A DNA stretch of 64,000 nucleotides, taken from Raffaelea ambrosiae (lineage: Eukaryota; Ascomycota; Sordariomycetes; Ophiostomatales; Ophiostomataceae). The notes beneath the pieces were generated by a model. It was given only the letters and a program-made list of their open reading frames with translations. It had not been told where the DNA came from and made no database searches. The stretch is from assembly GCA_002778195.1 (NCBI GenBank), contig PCDI01000013.1:1085900-1149899 (forward strand), read 5' to 3'. A program made the position numbers and the translations under genes. Positions 24,039-37,730 of this stretch are shown piece by piece; position 1 is the stretch's first letter, and the number at the start of each line of letters is the position of its first letter.

Positions 24039-25845
24039 ACGGGGAAGATTTGTGCTATCTGGCTAGCTCGGCTGATGGAAGGGGGGGGGTGCCGGGGTGG
24101 AAGAGTGCCGTCGGTCTGTCGGTTCCACTGTCGCTTGGAATTAGTTACTTCCGACAGTGCAAACAGGCAGACTTGGACGCGGAATTTGCGTGGGCAGGCG
24201 GCGCGTTGGTTGGACGGATTCTGCGGTGGGCCGTTTTTGTGTTTCTGGATCTTTAACGCCCCGCCCCGGTATAGGTCTGAAGGCTGTGGTTGTGTTCCTG
24301 CACGTCAAACTAGCGGCTGGTTCGTCCAGAGTCCAGAGCAGAGCAGAGCAGTTCCGCGCAGCCACCGAAGGCGGAACAATGTGGCCGTGCCCGAGTCTCG
24401 AGCTAGCCGGCGGGCTCTGTGCTGGATGGTGTAAGATACGAGTCGTTCTTGGGCAGCCCTGGCGCGGTCCTGGTGCAGAACGACGCGGATGAGCTGCTAG
24501 CTAGCCCTGCTGACAATTCGACGGCAGCCAATTCTGCCGGCTGGTGATAAGTCCTAAGTGAGTCCGTTTCAGCAGGGCCCAGGCGACACGAAAATGACCC
24601 CTGTCGTGTCACGAGCTCGCGCACTTGGCATAACCTGAATAGAAAGGTGGCTCGCTCGTGTGTCCACTGCAATATCTGCCGCGCTCTGTTGCTTTACGTT
24701 TCTTTGGCTTCGTTTTCGCGAGTGGGCGTGCTTTTTTTTCCTTCTCGCTGCCTGCTGCTGCGGCGGTTCTGCGGTCGGCCTTTCGAAGCTGGCGGCTGTC
24801 TTTCCGACCTTGCTTGCCAGCGACTTCCTAGCTGTTCTGGTCCGCTTTTCAATGTCGTGATCTGCCTGCCCCACAAACTCATGGTCAGCAAAGAGTCCCA
24901 GAATCTGCCCCGGGCGACAAAACACCGCGTGTGGGACGCTGCAGGCAACGCGACGGGCAAGCACTCGTGTGAGGCTTCATCCGTGGTGCCAAGTGAAGAA
25001 GACACTTGTCTCTTGCTATGCACCGTAAGCAGGATGCACCTTGGGCTTTGTGAGCAGAGGGGAGGAGCATGCGGTGTCTCAGGGCGATAAGAGCTTGAAC
25101 ATTCGGCTGCACAACAACGCTTCCACCCACGACGAGGGAGGGATTCTGAAGAATGCGATCTGGCCATGGGCAGAGAGAAACAAATGGGGTGTGGCGCTCG
25201 CGCCAAAGAAGAAACAACGGCAATTGTGCAGGCTTGGAAGCGGACACTTTCTCAAAGTGGCTGCTTTCTGGCCCCCCTGTCTTGGCTGACCTTCTGCTGG
25301 TTGTTGCTCAGAGGATGTCCGCGGATTTTTGGGAAAGACAACAGCTTGTCGTGTCCCTCAATGAGCTCGGATGCGTGTTCAGATGTTCGGACAGCTCTCT
25401 CGCTGCGGCGACGAGCAGCGGGCCGGTTCCCGGCGTCTGGAGCTGCCGGTGAAAAGGAGCCAGATGCGGGAGGGAGTAACCGGATGGGTAGTGGCAGAAT
25501 AAGAAGGAGGAGAGGGTGGGAAAGAAAGACGGACTCCGCCTCACAGCGATGTCTGTACGCCTCGACTCTCTTGGACCCTCCGAAAGCCGCAGAATCTGTA
25601 CAAGGCGAGGGAACAATGGGACAGGCCAGTCTGACCTATTTGTGTCTTGCAACCACTCCTTTATCTGGCTCGCGGGATGTGAAATGTGATGAAAGTGAGG
25701 GTGGTAGGGGAAGAAAAGATATTGTAAACAAAGTTGCGTCAAACAGAAAGTCTGAAAAGAGAGGCAGGGAGGGGGTGAGGACTGAAGGAGAAAGAGCACA
25801 ATGGGACGCGAAGACGAGGCAACGAGATGAATAAACAGAAAATTG

Positions 25846-26585
25846 NNNNNNNNNNNNNNNNNNNNNNNNNNNNNNNNNNNNNNNNNNNNNNNNNNNNNNN
25901 NNNNNNNNNNNNNNNNNNNNNNNNNNNNNNNNNNNNNNNNNNNNNNNNNNNNNNNNNNNNNNNNNNNNNNNNNNNNNNNNNNNNNNNNNNNNNNNNNNNN
26001 NNNNNNNNNNNNNNNNNNNNNNNNNNNNNNNNNNNNNNNNNNNNNNNNNNNNNNNNNNNNNNNNNNNNNNNNNNNNNNNNNNNNNNNNNNNNNNNNNNNN
26101 NNNNNNNNNNNNNNNNNNNNNNNNNNNNNNNNNNNNNNNNNNNNNNNNNNNNNNNNNNNNNNNNNNNNNNNNNNNNNNNNNNNNNNNNNNNNNNNNNNNN
26201 NNNNNNNNNNNNNNNNNNNNNNNNNNNNNNNNNNNNNNNNNNNNNNNNNNNNNNNNNNNNNNNNNNNNNNNNNNNNNNNNNNNNNNNNNNNNNNNNNNNN
26301 NNNNNNNNNNNNNNNNNNNNNNNNNNNNNNNNNNNNNNNNNNNNNNNNNNNNNNNNNNNNNNNNNNNNNNNNNNNNNNNNNNNNNNNNNNNNNNNNNNNN
26401 NNNNNNNNNNNNNNNNNNNNNNNNNNNNNNNNNNNNNNNNNNNNNNNNNNNNNNNNNNNNNNNNNNNNNNNNNNNNNNNNNNNNNNNNNNNNNNNNNNNN
26501 NNNNNNNNNNNNNNNNNNNNNNNNNNNNNNNNNNNNNNNNNNNNNNNNNNNNNNNNNNNNNNNNNNNNNNNNNNNNNNNNNNNNN
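25846..26585. other. Assembly gap (740 N)
   Basis: All bases are N. It is flanked on the right by a long run of G at about 26679-26693, which suggests that low-complexity sequence broke the assembly. Reading frames crossing it are artefacts. Confidence 0.99.
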
Positions 26586-29500
26586 AAAAGTGGCTTGGCT
26601 TCTGCTAGGCAAAAGGTATGGCCGAAGCAAGTGAAAAAAAGAGCCAATGCGCAATATGAGATGGAGCCAGGGCAAGGGGGGGGGGGGGGGGGGGCGGCGT
26701 GTGTACACGCGCGGAGGAATGAGCAAGGTACACAGATGAGCCGTTTGAGAGGAGCATCAAAGAGAAGCACAGGTGGTACTAGCAAAGAGAGGCAGGAAAG
26801 AAGTGAAGAGGTTGGTCGTAAGAGCTGGCCACAGCATGGAAGGAGGACTGTGACGAGGTGCAGGCCAGAATAGAAGCAGGCAAAAGAAAGCAGCCTTGGT
26901 AGGGGAAAGAAGGCCGATATAAGAGAGAAAAAAAAAGTAGCAGAACAAGAGGCGGAGGAGGAGGAGGATCAGTTCGAGGACACAGCTTCGGCGGAGAGGT
27001 GACGAATGAGAGGACGCGTGACAAAGACAGACGGTTGGTCAACAAGTGGCCCCGTTCTTGCTTGCCGGGTCTTGTTTATGTGGTGCAGGTCAGAAGAGGC
27101 AACTGAGACAGAGGCAGGGAGCAGCGTGTTAGTGAGTGAGTGTGTGAGGGCGTGTATGCGCGCGTGCGTGTGCGTGAGAAGAGGAGATAGACCCCAAGGG
27201 CAGGGGGGGGGCCGGGCGAGAGAGGACTGGAGGAGAATGGAGACAGAAGGAGCAGCACAAGGCCAGAGAGGCTCCGGGACATGAGGCGCATTCGCCAATC
27301 TTATATAGCAGACTCGTGAAGGCTGTGCTCTATTGCCTGATTTGCCCAAGCGAGCTGTTTGTCTGTCCTGTGCTTACTTTGGGAGTGCCGAGCGGTTGTC
27401 CTGGGGGTGGAAAGAAGAAAAGAGAAGAAAGGGCCAAGAGGAAAACTCAGGGGAAAGCCAGCAGCCAGGCGTGCGTCTGGACATGGATGCCAACTGCTTG
27501 CATCTCAGCACAGTACATGTTGGCAGCAGATCCGTCCAGAAACAGCAAAGGAGCAGACACGACGGCAAGATAAAATCATACATAAAATAGGAGACCGCAA
27601 AAGGAATACCAGCCACAACCAAAATGGAAGAAGCCGGGGAGACAGCGTGCCAAAGGCCAATATCAAAAGCGGTTAGGCTCTGGGTGCACCCCAGCTAGAA
27701 GGGGGGGGTGGACGCAAGTCTGTATTAGTCGGAGACCGATTTTGCAGCCTCTGCAACGTAGCTATCTCGCTCTTTGGGGTAAGCAGAAACGGCCTGCCAT
27801 TGTGTTGGCATATGCTGCCTTGGTCTCTTTGCCACCGGACTGGCCAACCTCCTGGCTTTTCCTAGTGCCCGTCTGGGCGTCTTCTTCACTTCAAACGACG
27901 ACACAATCCTGGTCATCTACTTGCGACGACGACCAGGCAAGCTTGAGAAACCAGCAAGCTCGCCTTTCCAGCTCTGCTAAGTTCTACAGGAGGGTACGAA
28001 CGCTGTCTACTTTCTTCCCCCCCCCCGTGCCCATCCCAGGAATAGCTGTTCCTCGCAGAACGACGATCGACAATACAGGGCTTTATTCGCCACAAGGCCA
28101 TTCATTATTTCTACGCTCACGACAACACGATTGTTGGAGCTGTCAAAGGGAAACGCAGTACTACGTCAACCCTTACTTTTGGGTCCCATACACAGAATTG
28201 TTCCTGCCAGCAGCCTTTGTATGATTCCTTTCAAGCACATCTATACGAGAATAGATTGTGTACTCGCGTGTGCAGACCGTGTGCAGACCGTAGGCGCAAT
28301 GCAAGAGGGCGTCCAGTTTGGGCGTATGCGGTGGCGAACTGAAGACAGCAAAGTCCCTCATGCCGCTCGCCGCCATCTGGCCAAACCCCGGAACAGCCAG
28401 CTGCCCTTGGCCTCACTCGTCTGCCAGAGCTGCTGCTCTTGCTACCGCCTCTACCCGCTCGCCCGCTGGAGCGGCCGGTGATCTTGGCTGGCCGTCTCGC
28501 TACCTCGCGCGCGCGCTCCCTTGTTCTCTCTTTCTGTAACCCGCTAGCTTGCAGTGGTTTCGTGTGACGGCCCTTCTTTCTGTTTGGGATACTCTCTGGC
28601 GGCTGTGGTAGACGTTTCTATTTTCTTTTTTTGCTTCTTCCATGCATGCCGGTCTGCAGCTACCCTTCCTGTCCTCATCTGCCCACACACCTCTACTTCC
28701 CCCTTCGCTGGCAGCGAGCAACCTTCCTAAACGGATCAACAAAGAAATGCCCATCCCCGCGGACTGTCTTCCATGTTCCGGTGGCCCCTTTCCCGGGGCC
28801 TCTCCTCCAACACGCAGAAAGCCCATACATGGCCAGATCGTTCTATCATGGCACTTACCAAGATACGTATGGTTCCGTGTCCGGAACGCTGGCCGTCCAA
28901 CGAAGCGGTAGCCTGCATAAAAGGAAAATGAAAGGGAGCCCATGCTGTAGAAGAAGACGAAGAAACGAACAGCAGCCGGATGCAAATTGCCGAGATGCCA
29001 ACGGACCAGGGAAGTCAGCAGCGTTGGTCGGCTCCTCTGCCCCGGTCAGGGAGACGCCCGTTTCAACTGACGATCTTAGGCAAACAGCCTATCCTTTCCC
29101 CGAAGGAACAAAGACCGGCCTGTCCTCGCCACCAGACTCACCACAGCTGCAGAATTGCTTGGCCGGTGGCTGCCCAACCCTGCCGGAGAAACGAGACCTG
29201 TCGCCCTTTCCTTGTCTTTCCTTCTCCTCCTTCTGAGAGAACCCCCTTCAGATCAACCCCCCCTCTTCCCATTCTCCTCAGCATCTTCACACCACTACCA
29301 ATTCGTCTTTTCTCTCTCCCTCTCTCTCTCGCTGCACGCACACGCAGGCACTCTATTGTACTCTTTTCTGGGGTTATTTTTACTTTTTTTTTACATGTTT
29401 TCCTGGTCACGCTTCTTTCCCCTCGTTCACGCCGGGTTGCTGACCCGGAAGCCGATTCCTTGCATAGACACCACGGGATAGTAGCGAGAGAAAACGGGAG

Positions 29501-31514
29501 CCAAGGAAATCGCAGAGGAGACCACCATCAACGACGAGGCGCAGTCTCCTGTCATCATATTCGAAACAAGTCGGTGACCTACCCGCTCTCTCTTCTTGTC
29601 TTCTTCACTTCCATGGATGCATTCACACATACACGTATACTCACTCTTCTACAGACCCACGCATGCGCACTTCGGGCTCGATTCCCATAGCACCCCACGT
29701 ACGCCCCCCCTTTTCCCTGCTCCCACCTTCTCCTTCGCCCACTTTACCTCCGTCTTTTTCTTCGTGGAAACTGCAAGTGCCTATTTTAATTTTATATTCA
29801 CTGTGTAGTCCCTTCCAGCCCTCGCTTCACTGAGAACCAACCAAATCACACAAAACAGCGTAACAAGAATGAGCCATGGGGGGGAGGGGTGGTTTTTGAA
29901 TTCTGCATTTGCCTTCATGACCTCCTAGCAATTGCCGATCACATGGACCTGTGCAGATAAAAGTCTCCTCTTCGGCTCCAGGGCACGCTTAGCTCGAGAA
30001 GAAGGGACATGACGGGTAGACGACAAGAGCAACTCGTTACGACGTTGGCCTTGAAAGAGTCGTGACGATTGGCAGTTGGCTGCTGCCCTCGGTTCTACAC
30101 TGCTTTTTCTTATTCTCGCCCGGGAGATCTGTCGGTAGTATCTCACGCTAAGGCGTCCCTTCTTTGCTGTGAACTCCCAGCACTCCTGCTCTGTGTATGC
30201 GTCTGAAACGAAAATGAAGAATGAGCAGAGAGCATTGAGAGCTTTTCACATCTGTCCCCCTTTTTCATTTGACAGGTCGTATTTCTGAAAGAACAAACCC
30301 AACTGCCGACATGCTGTAGCTCTCGCTCGTTGTCTGTGTTTCTTTGTCTTGTCTATTTCCTCGAGCCAGTTGTCTCTTCTCGGCCAAGTTGGGCTCACAG
30401 TCGTCCGCCCTGTTCGCGAAGAAAGGGACTCCAAAACGTCAGCAAGAGCAAAGCGTGCCTCTCCTGTGCCCTCTGGTTCTTAGTTGTCGGGATTCTGTTT
30501 CTTGGTCCCCGGTGCCGAAGGAGAACGAGCTCGGCCTCTCCACGCACGCCGATTCCATATGACTAATTCGGTCCTCCTGCCTAGCTGGCGAATGAGCGTG
30601 GCCGAGAAGCATAGCTCCCAGGGGCTGCCGTCATGTTCTTCACCAGTGCCATGCAGGCCTCTTTGTTTACCCGCGCACCCCCCCCCCCCGGCCTTCCCCC
30701 GTCCCCGAGCCAATGAGATGCTCCATTACCCGAGAGGGGTGGGCAGCCTCGTTCTCAGGCTTGTCTGCTGCCTGGGTCTCTTTCTCTTTCTATTTGCCAT
30801 GTTGCGAGACCCACTTTCTTCACCCGTCTCATTGCTTCCTTGGTTGGTAGTTCTCTCTTCGTCCGTCACCTTTTTCTGTATCTTCTTGTACATGCAAAAT
30901 GGTTCGGAGGGCGTAAACCAAAGGAAGGAGCTCATCCCCCCAGTGGTGGGCGGCGATGGGCTGGCCGAGCAGGCCCGCAGCTGCACGTGGCTCGACTCAG
31001 GCCTGCTTGCACCCATCCCAGTCTTTGTGCAATGTACGCATGCCGGCAGCTGGTGAGAAGGAGACAAAAAATAGAACTGTGGCTGGGAGTCAAGTGCACG
31101 ACAGCAGGGGAAGACGGGGGCAGGGGCGCAGAGGGCTGAGATACCTGAGATACCCGTGAAAAAAAAAACGGTCGATGATCAAACAACCTCACGGCTGGCC
31201 TCCACGATATACGACACAATACAGAGGCAGCAGATAACCGCGTACATGCTGACTAGCAGTCATGGCGTCTGCAAAATGGGGTTCCACACATCATATCGTC
31301 CCTCGTCAACGCCCACACCCTTGCCGTACTCGTGTTTTTTTTTTCCTGTTCTGTTTGTTCTTTCTACCTCGTGTTATGCAGTTTGTTATTTTTGTTTCGG
31401 GCCCGGTTCAGACAATTGACTGGACCAAGTGTCGTTTCTTGGGTCCAGGGGTGGGTGGCGTGTGGCCCACAACCGCTGATGGATGTGCCTGAAAAATCGG
31501 TTGCCCAGGATATG

Positions 31515-31568
31515 GTCCAGGATGTCCAAGATGTCCAGAATGTCCAGAATGTCCAGAATGTCCAGGAT
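31515..31568. repeat. 9-base tandem repeat, six units
   Basis: Six head-to-tail copies of a GTCCAGAAT-type unit occur with one or two substitutions per copy. The period is a multiple of three, but no gene was found around it. Confidence 0.9.
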
Positions 31569-32163
31569 TCCCGTACGGGGTTGAGTCAAACAAATCCCAG
31601 AGGCTTTGCTGCATGTTCCCGTCTATTCCCAACAGTCTGAACAAGGTTCCCAGGCAACACCCCCCCTCCACCTTCCTCCTCGCCCACCGTCTTTCCTTGT
31701 CATAGTGCCCAGCTGTGCCCAGTACGTGACTGCCCATGCCCTTCCCTTCGCTCCTCCTATCTTGTCACCGGGCTCGTTCTAGCCACTTATCTTCATTCAA
31801 TCTACCACACCATCGGGAAGGGTTGGTAGGCTAGAAAAGAGAAAAATAAAGGAGGGTGTGGGAGGAGGATGGACAGGAAGCCAGTGGAAATGAGGACCCC
31901 TTCCCGCCGCATCGAAGAAAGACGATTGGCTCTTTCTGCTGTAAACATCTCTTTAGTCTGGGTCTGCGGGATGCTGCCTTGTTTTGGAGGTGTTTTTGGA
32001 GGGTGTTTTTGTTTTGTTTTATTTCTTTTGGCCTGCTCGCCTCCTCCGCAGCGGTTCTGCATTGGGGAGAGGCCCTGCCGCTTCCTCTCTCGCTTATTCG
32101 GCGCGCTGCTGAAACAATGAGCTATCTCTCGTCCCTTTGATCCCCTCGATCGGATCGGCCCGT

Positions 32164-32194
32164 GCTATCATATAGGAATATGAATTATGATAGC
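32164..32194. repeat. Inverted repeat, 9-base arms
   Basis: The arms 32164-32172 (GCTATCATA) and 32186-32194 (TATGATAGC) are perfect reverse complements around a 13-base AT-rich loop. No gene is adjacent, so it is not assigned as a terminator. Confidence 0.5.
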
Positions 32195-33904
32195 TGCTGC
32201 ACATAGTAGAAAAAGGCAAACGACCGTTGCAGCAGGCCAGAAGAAGGAAATAGCAAAAAAAGAAAAGAAAAAAATAGTTGACTGGATTTGGCCGATCGAT
32301 AACAACCCAAATAAATAACCAAATTAGAAAAATAAGAAACACTATTCCCCTCGCATTCTCGCATTCTATTACGTCGCCCCCTTGTCCATGCACATCATCG
32401 TCAGCATCACGGGAAGGCAAGGGGACCGGGGGCTAAGGAAGGCCAACTGTAGACAGGTCCTCGTGGAAGCACGACAGACTCCTCCCTCTCTGGTGAGGGT
32501 GGCAAGTTGGCGTAACGGCCCCTTCTTCCTGGTTGAAACAATGAGGGAAACAGAAGACAGCCTGGGCAGTCCGGCGTCGCCTTTTGTTTTCTTACCCCAC
32601 TGGAACTGACGGCCTGCATGCAGCTATCCATCCACACCGCAGAGCCAGCACCAGAAGCCACCGCAGCACCACCAGCAAGAGGCGGCCACCGGCTCAGACC
32701 AACACGCACACTCTCCCAGCGACCATGTTCCTTGCCATGCGCCTGTTACCGCCCCTTCCGTTTTCTTTCTTTCTCGGCCTCTACTGCTCCTGCTATGCAT
32801 CCACTTGCCCAAAGGGAAAAGGTGGGTGGCAGCGCCAGAACGGGAAAAAAAAAAAAAAAAAGGCGTTGAGATTTCCCAGATCTTGTGTTATGTGACAGGT
32901 CGCTGGTTCCCAAAACAGAAAAGGAAGATGAGATAGAGCGAGCAGCAGAGGGCTGTCAAAACAAAAAAAGAGAAGGCTCTCTGAACTGCAACCGGGCTTC
33001 CGTGGTTTGCGCCCTTGTCTGTCCGATGGGGAGTGCTGCTGTCCGGGGAAGAAAAAAAAAAAAAAAAGAGAACCACAGAGCAAAACCGAAGAGGGCGAGT
33101 CCGCAACCAAGATGAAGGAGGGTCGGATCTCTTTGGGCACAGAATTTAATAATAGGACAAAAAGGGGAAAAAAAGGAATACCTGGTTTCTGGTGCTCATT
33201 GACCAGGGTGGTGGTCGCTCCCGCCGCTTGGGAGAAAGTGGCCTTGTCGTTTCGAACTGATCACGGCTCGTCTAAGCTGATGGTTCGTTTCTTTTCTCTT
33301 CCTCCCCCTTGTCCCTTTTCTCTTCCTCCCCTTCGCTTCGTTTCTGGCTTCTATTTGGTCCATCAGCCATCTGTGACTATCTGTGACGCCATCCCTGAAA
33401 TCGGGCGAGAAGAAAAAAAAGCCGATACCAGGTGAGGTGACCAAACGGCGAGCGAGGTGGGAGAGCTAGTTAATGCACACGCCCACCCATCAACAACGTG
33501 CCTCCTGGACCATCCCGTCCAATCCGCTCGTGGAGAGCACCCTTATGCACACCACAAGTATCACCGCCCCCCCTCCTCTCCTTCCTTCTGCAAGAGGGAC
33601 CACGAAGACCAGGCCGGCTGTGGGGCCAGACCGCCAGAGCTTTTGCGGTACAAATCTTTCTGATATGCCCATTCCCCCCCTCCCCCCCTTCTCCAACAGA
33701 CGCATACTTGTAGGAGCAGAGGAGCAGGGTCGGAGTGAAGGTGTGCATGTGGAAAAGGTTTCGCCCCTTCTGGCCAAGGAAAAAAAAAAACACTAATACT
33801 ACGCATTCCCGTCCTCGCACTAGGGAGCAGCCTTCCCTCTCCGCAGCCCAACATTTTCGAGCTAGCCCCCCTTTGTCACTAAGACGGGAACTGTAGGCTA
33901 AAGA

Positions 33905-33970
33905 TGACTGCATTGGCTGCGGACTGCATTGGCTGCTGGCCGCATTGGCCGCATTGGCCGCCGGCTGCAT
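33905..33970. repeat. Degenerate GCATTGGCYGC repeat
   Basis: Four or five copies of a GCATTGG(C/T)-containing unit follow one another with variable spacers. Confidence 0.75.
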
Positions 33971-34558
33971 AGGCTCGTCTCGGCTGTCTCCGTTGAAGAA
34001 AAGAGAATCAAAAGAAACAAAAACACGACTGGGGATCGTGTGGATGCGTGTGGCTCGACCCTCTCGCTGCTCCAAGGGGAGACCCCGAATGTGCTGTGTC
34101 GACGGCGCGCATGCGGGCGAAGACGGCCGCTACGGAATGAGCGGGACGTACCCGCATCTCTGCGAGGGCGTATTAATATACAGTGACCGATTTGGTTGTG
34201 CTTTCTTTTTTTGAAGTCGCTGTTGGGGGCACCCATCATGTTCCAACACTTGCCTGCTGGGATCCCGCCCCAAAAAAGGGGGCCATGAAGAGTCAAGATC
34301 GAACATCCTGCCGCAGGCCATAGTTGGAACGAGAACACCAACATACGTCAAGAGACTTGAAAAAGTAGGGAAGGCCCATGTGCATGCCAGCAAAACAAGT
34401 TTCAAAGACAGACATGCACGGCAAGTGTGAGCGAGACGAGCACTGACGCTCGGCTGCACTTGGTCCTGTTCGAGACCGGCCGACCTCATTTGTGGACTTT
34501 CGCCATCAATCCCCCATGCTGGGTGGACGTGTCATTCGCTCGTGGCTGGACCAGGGAA

Positions 34559-34616
34559 CGTGTGTGTGTCTCTCTCTGTGCGTGTGTGTGTGAGTGTGTG
34601 TGTGTGAGTGTGTCTC
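34559..34616. repeat. GT-rich microsatellite
   Basis: Interrupted (GT)n tract with short CT and GA interruptions, in non-coding DNA. Confidence 0.85.
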
Positions 34617-36135
34617 ATTTTCGTCCATTCTTCTAAAGCTACCCGTCTCGGTTGACGGATTCCTTTTATGTGCAGACAGGCATCCCAAGCCATCCTGGAA
34701 ACCACCGAAGGAAATCTGGCAGCCATGAGGTGGCAGACACGTTCTGCCGCTCAACCCCCCTCATCCCTGTATTCTCGTCTGAGGGGAAAAGAGGGAAAAG
34801 AGGGGGAAAAAAACTTTCACTGCTGGCTCTGCATGCTCCAAACAGCTGCACATTGGGCATGCCCACGGCGTTCCGGACGACGTCCTCCGCAGGAAGACAG
34901 AAACACGCCAGGGCGAAAACGAGACAATCTCATATTCACTCCGAAGACAAAACAGCAGGCCCGGAGACGCTGTGAAGTTACGTTGTCAAGTAGATACACA
35001 TTCTTTCTCTTCTTGACGGAGTCCATGCTCTGCTCTCCCCACGACCGACTGTTTCGAATCACATCTGCCATACAGCGCTGGGCCAAGGCCGCCAGCCTGC
35101 TGAGCCCGGTCCCCACCATGTCTCTCGAGACAGTTGGCCATCCCACCTCCGCAAAGACGGGGATGGTATGACTTTGGAAGGCCACACTGAACATGTATTG
35201 TCCAGACACTCTTGTTTTGTTTTGCTTTCTTTTTTCCCAATCTTGGTTCCGGTTTGGGCTAACCAATTCTTTCCACACTGCCGCCTAGTTACTCCACAGA
35301 AACCGTCACACCTGTCCTGAAGACAAGACGCTGCGCGCCTTCTTTTTGGCTTGTCGTTGTATGCGCAAGTCAGCTTTTGCTCTCCCCCATCTCCTCGACA
35401 TCTTGCGTATTTCTGTCCATTGTGTTCCGACATCCTGGCGTTTTCTGCTTCAAACGGCCCGTCTGATCTCAAAACACAACCCATCTGAACTATGGCTGAC
35501 TCTGTGCTATGGTTCGTCTTGTATGAGAACCGTGATACTGAACCATTCATTCCGTAACAGAAAACGTCGTCATACAAGGCGGTTTTGATTTGGGGGGCAA
35601 CGGCCGTCTGGGAAGTACGTCCGTCGTGAAGATGGTGCAAATCGGGATCCCGAAGCTCCTATTCCCTCCCCCAGATAAAAGCTCTCATGTCGACAGGAAC
35701 GGTTTCCGTTCGGACCTTCCGCTCACCCCCTTCCGACATGCCTGTCACACACACAGAATCACACTTTTCCCGAAAAACTAGGCCCGAATCCTGCATCTTC
35801 GCTATTTTTTTTTGTGATTCTGTCCACGCCTAGAATTTCTCCAGTTGCGTGGCAGCTTCAGCTGCTTGGTTCGTGATAGCACGGATGGCGCGTCACCAAC
35901 AGATTACAATGAAACAGGCATATGCCGGCTGGCGCCTCCCTCGCCATGCGCCATCATGACCAAAGTCAAGGTGTATAGCAACGAACAATGTGTGGACAGG
36001 AGAGCCAACTTACGTGGGGGTTTAAACTTGACTAGTTCCAAACTAGATGCAACTTTTTTTTTTTTTTTCGTGCTCCTCGCTCGCAAAAAGGTGACTGAGA
36101 CCCGGCCTTCTCCGGCCAATTCAGAGACGATGCTG

Positions 36136-36182
36136 GCGTTTATTTTATTTATTCATGTTTTATTTATTTATTTATTAATTTT
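36136..36182. repeat. TTTA microsatellite
   Basis: Run of TTTA/TTAT units, interrupted once by a TTCATG stretch. Confidence 0.8.
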
Positions 36183-37678
36183 TTCTTTCTTAAATAAGGC
36201 ATTCCGTGTTTCTGCTGATTCTTCCCTGCTCAGCTTACCAGAGACGTGGCCGACGTGTTTTCCTATGCCCTCATAGTGACGGAAAGGGCCCTTCTGTCTG
36301 AGACATTGGGTTTCCGACGATTCGCTAAGCACTTCCAGATTGGGATCGAGAGGCCTTTTCGTTTTTGATCGTGAAGTCCGCTCCAAAAGCGGGCACGAAG
36401 CGGGCTGCAACTTCAAGGTCCACAGCATGATTGTCTTCTCTATTTGGAATGAGAGTGAGGTAGCTGTCGTTCAATAGTCTGCAGCTTGTTATTGTCAGTG
36501 ACACTTGTAGATGCTGGGGGAGGCAGTCAACGGGCCTTGGCGCAGACATAGTGCAGAAGCCCCGTTTGAGATAGCCGCCCCCATGTGTCTTTCCCGAGTA
36601 ACGTGAACGAGATACTGCATACGTATTTGAAATAGGGTTTGTGTTCTGCGAATGTGTCGTAGAAAGCCCCGATATGGCCAAGAAAAGGAGACATATGACG
36701 TCGACGTAGCACCTCAGACACGCATTGCACGGAAGAGAAAGGGTACAAACATTGCTACGTAAACAAGAATACAGTCCGTGAACAGCGATTGCGAACCTAT
36801 TTGTACCTGCTCCACGACATGAAAGCTGGGAACTTGGGTATCGATACGGCTTGCTGCTGGTGCGTACAAGAGCTGTCTGGCAACCATGCTGTAGACCCAT
36901 GTGCTTCTCCTGTGGACATGTAAAAAACCCAAGGCGCATACGACGTTTGAAAACTGCCGGTGGGAGGCCATGCTTAGCTCTTTTCCGTCAGGGGAGGGGA
37001 AGTGTCTTCAAAGTTCTCTGTTTCCAACATATTCGAACCGCACTTGCTTGTCGCCGCGCGCCCGTCTCGCCAATGTCCATCCACTAGTTAGTATCACAAT
37101 GGTTGAACTCCAAGGCTGGATCCTCGAGCGAGAAGGGCCGAAAGTCTCTGGGAAGCTTTGATGGGTGTATGACGGTCATGACGAACGACTGGGGGGAGTA
37201 TTTGAAATACCGTTAATGCATTTATGGAAGGAAGCTACACAAAGGGGGTTATCTCCATATGTGAAGCTGCGAGAGAAGGATCGCTTGACAGCAAATGGGG
37301 CAACTAACAACGAAACAATGCCACGCAAGAGCGATTTTCTTGGAGTTTTTTTTTGTGTGTTTGTTCCTTGCAAGCAGGATGCTTTGTTGGCTTCCCTCAT
37401 CGACAAACAAATTGTCTGATACAGCAGAGCAGTACGAACTATGCCAGCGATCTCCTAACCCTTCGTCATGACTTCATGACAAGCTGCAAGCTGCATGCTG
37501 CTTGGTAGCTAGCAGCTTCCTTCTAGTCACCTGCCTTGCATTCGTCAAGTCTAGCGAACGCCCCGACTGACTGCGTTAACGATTATCGATATTAGGACAC
37601 CCTCTTTTCTCCCAGTTGGTCGTCGCTTCTCCGGTAGCTCACACGCCCCCCTCCGGCTAGTGTTCTGGCCAGAACCGT

Positions 37679-37730
37679 GTCAGAAAGTGCCAGAAAGTGG
37701 GCCAGAAAGTGGCCAGAAAGTAGCCAGAGA
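37679..37730. repeat. CCAGAAAGT minisatellite
   Basis: Five imperfect copies of (G)CCAGAAAGT with 0-2 extra G bases between copies, in the gene-poor region. Confidence 0.85.

Noticed and set aside
25308..26873. Frames of 260-470 codons between 25.3 and 26.9 kb
   Set aside because: They run through the N gap, so their length is an artefact.
29660..29700. T-loop-like sequence resembling a tRNA B box
   Set aside because: The second position of the B box does not fit and no A box or acceptor stem could be paired around it.
30484..31056. 190-codon + strand frame with two hydrophobic stretches
   Set aside because: The hydrophobic parts come from T/C-rich DNA; no family features, start context or neighbouring exons support a membrane protein.
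36325..36939. 204-codon - strand frame in the gene-poor region
   Set aside because: Cys/Ser/Arg-scattered composition, no domain motif and no plausible splice partners.
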